NCBI GenBank assembly: GCA_963971225.1
Contig: OZ020269.1
Span: forward strand, 44,227,264 to 44,291,263
DNA length: 64,000 nt
Source of the DNA: Melieria omissa
Taxonomy: Eukaryota; Arthropoda; Insecta; Diptera; Ulidiidae
Direction: 5' to 3'
Shown: piece by piece, positions 63,346-64,000 of the stretch
How the letters are laid out: each line of letters opens with the position of its first letter
How positions within the stretch are numbered: the first letter of the stretch is position 1
Position numbers and translations under genes: made by a program
The notes under the pieces: generated by a model
Told to the model about the DNA's origin: nothing
Seen by the model: the letters and a program-made list of their open reading frames with translations, nothing else
Database searches by the model: none

Positions 63346-64000
63346 CATCTGTTCAACAAACTTTTCAGTGAACCAGAAAGTTGTGGCTGGGAATGTCTCC
63401 ATAATATTATGGCTGTATTCTTAAACGTCAGTTGCTTTGCAACAATACAACGCATCATGTTCGTAAACAAACAATGCAACAGTGTTACAATGCATTGTGT
63501 TCGTGAACGCATCCAATGAGCAATCGATCGATTGACATGAATTTCGCTGTTAACAATTTCTGGAATTGGATTGACTTTCAGTATACACCTAATCATATTT
63601 TTACATGGTAGATTGGTTCCAGGAAAAACCGTTTAAAAAACCGTGTAAAAAAAGACATTGATCATATACAAAAATAGGTGATTGGTTCCTTATCTCTAAA
63701 ACCTATTAAAATTAGTGAAAAACAAGGATACATAAAATATTTAACAAAAATAAAATATATAAATAACTGTATGAATTTAAAATATTTTTTGGATTACTTT
63801 TTAACTCAAAAAAAATTTATTTACCAAACACGTGCGATTGCATTGATAGTTCACAAAATACTAACACATTTCAATTGCTCTGACAAGTAAATTTGCTTGT
63901 ATCCACAAAAAGGGAATTTCCCTAAATTTGTGATATGAACATACATATTTCGCAAAAATTAAATTTGCCAAAAAAAAATTTTAGTCCAAAAGATTTTGAA
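63346..64000. other. Unassigned AT-rich DNA at window end
   Basis: No supportable gene. It includes two short inverted segments around 63430-63520 (GCATCATGTTCGTAAACAAAC and GCATTGTGTTCGTGAACGCAT-like), which are direct near-repeats. Upstream parts of the errantivirus are not visible here. Confidence 0.35.

Overview
The window looks like a stretch of dense heterochromatin or a large intron from a higher fly (Diptera, Brachycera; a tephritid-type fruit fly is my best guess, by inference only). Reasons: a fly-type U6 snRNA sequence, P, mariner, Transib, BEL/Pao and mdg3-like gypsy elements, and one intact host exon with canonical splice sites. That exon (49310-49566, minus) encodes part of an SVOP/SV2-type major facilitator transporter. 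Almost everything else recognisable is transposable-element DNA, mostly broken. No gene on the plus strand looks like a functional host gene.

Layout. 1-2575: LTR scrap and a diverged gypsy copy (A). 2576-7484: small inverted-repeat elements, a tRNA-derived SINE, a THAP-domain fragment and a near full-length mariner. 7964-31530: one BEL/Pao retrotransposon, about 5.8 kb of BEL sequence stretched over 23.5 kb by nested insertions: a hAT MITE carrying a CR1-type LINE carrying a P-like THAP element; a Tc1/mariner relic; a piggyBac-like MITE; a hAT holding an RTE LINE that holds a Harbinger and a Transib; a Tc1 split by a DD37E element; a SINE split by a hAT that contains another SINE; and a LINE split by an R1-like LINE. 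31531-36660: deleted mariner, unassigned AT-rich DNA and a 1-kb inverted-repeat element. 36660-41253: a Jockey element with decayed ORF1 and an RT that keeps its catalytic box. 41679-42532: a chimeric retrocopy made of U6 snRNA joined to the 3' end of a LINE, flanked by perfect 12-bp target duplications. 43248-49167: gypsy copy B with both LTRs. 49310-49566: host exon. 49919-55127: MITE scrap, a mariner with an intact catalytic triad, an RTE endonuclease fragment and a mariner-derived long-TIR element. 55128-59905: a solo LTR and gypsy copy C (minus) stacked at one ATAT site. 59906-63345: an errantivirus (gypsy-type, env-bearing) fragment on the minus strand, cut by a P element. 63346-64000: unassigned.

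How the parts relate. The three gypsy copies have an N-terminal SAP-like motif in Gag, a tRNA-Leu primer site and ATAT target duplications; each has lost different parts, and B and C share one in-frame stop in integrase, so they probably spread using proteins supplied by other copies. Many insertions have readable target duplications (8 bp hAT and P, 5 bp CGTCG Transib, 3 bp Harbinger, TTAA piggyBac-like, TA mariner, 11-18 bp SINE/LINE), so their order of arrival can be read directly. All family calls were made by eye from motifs, without database searches.
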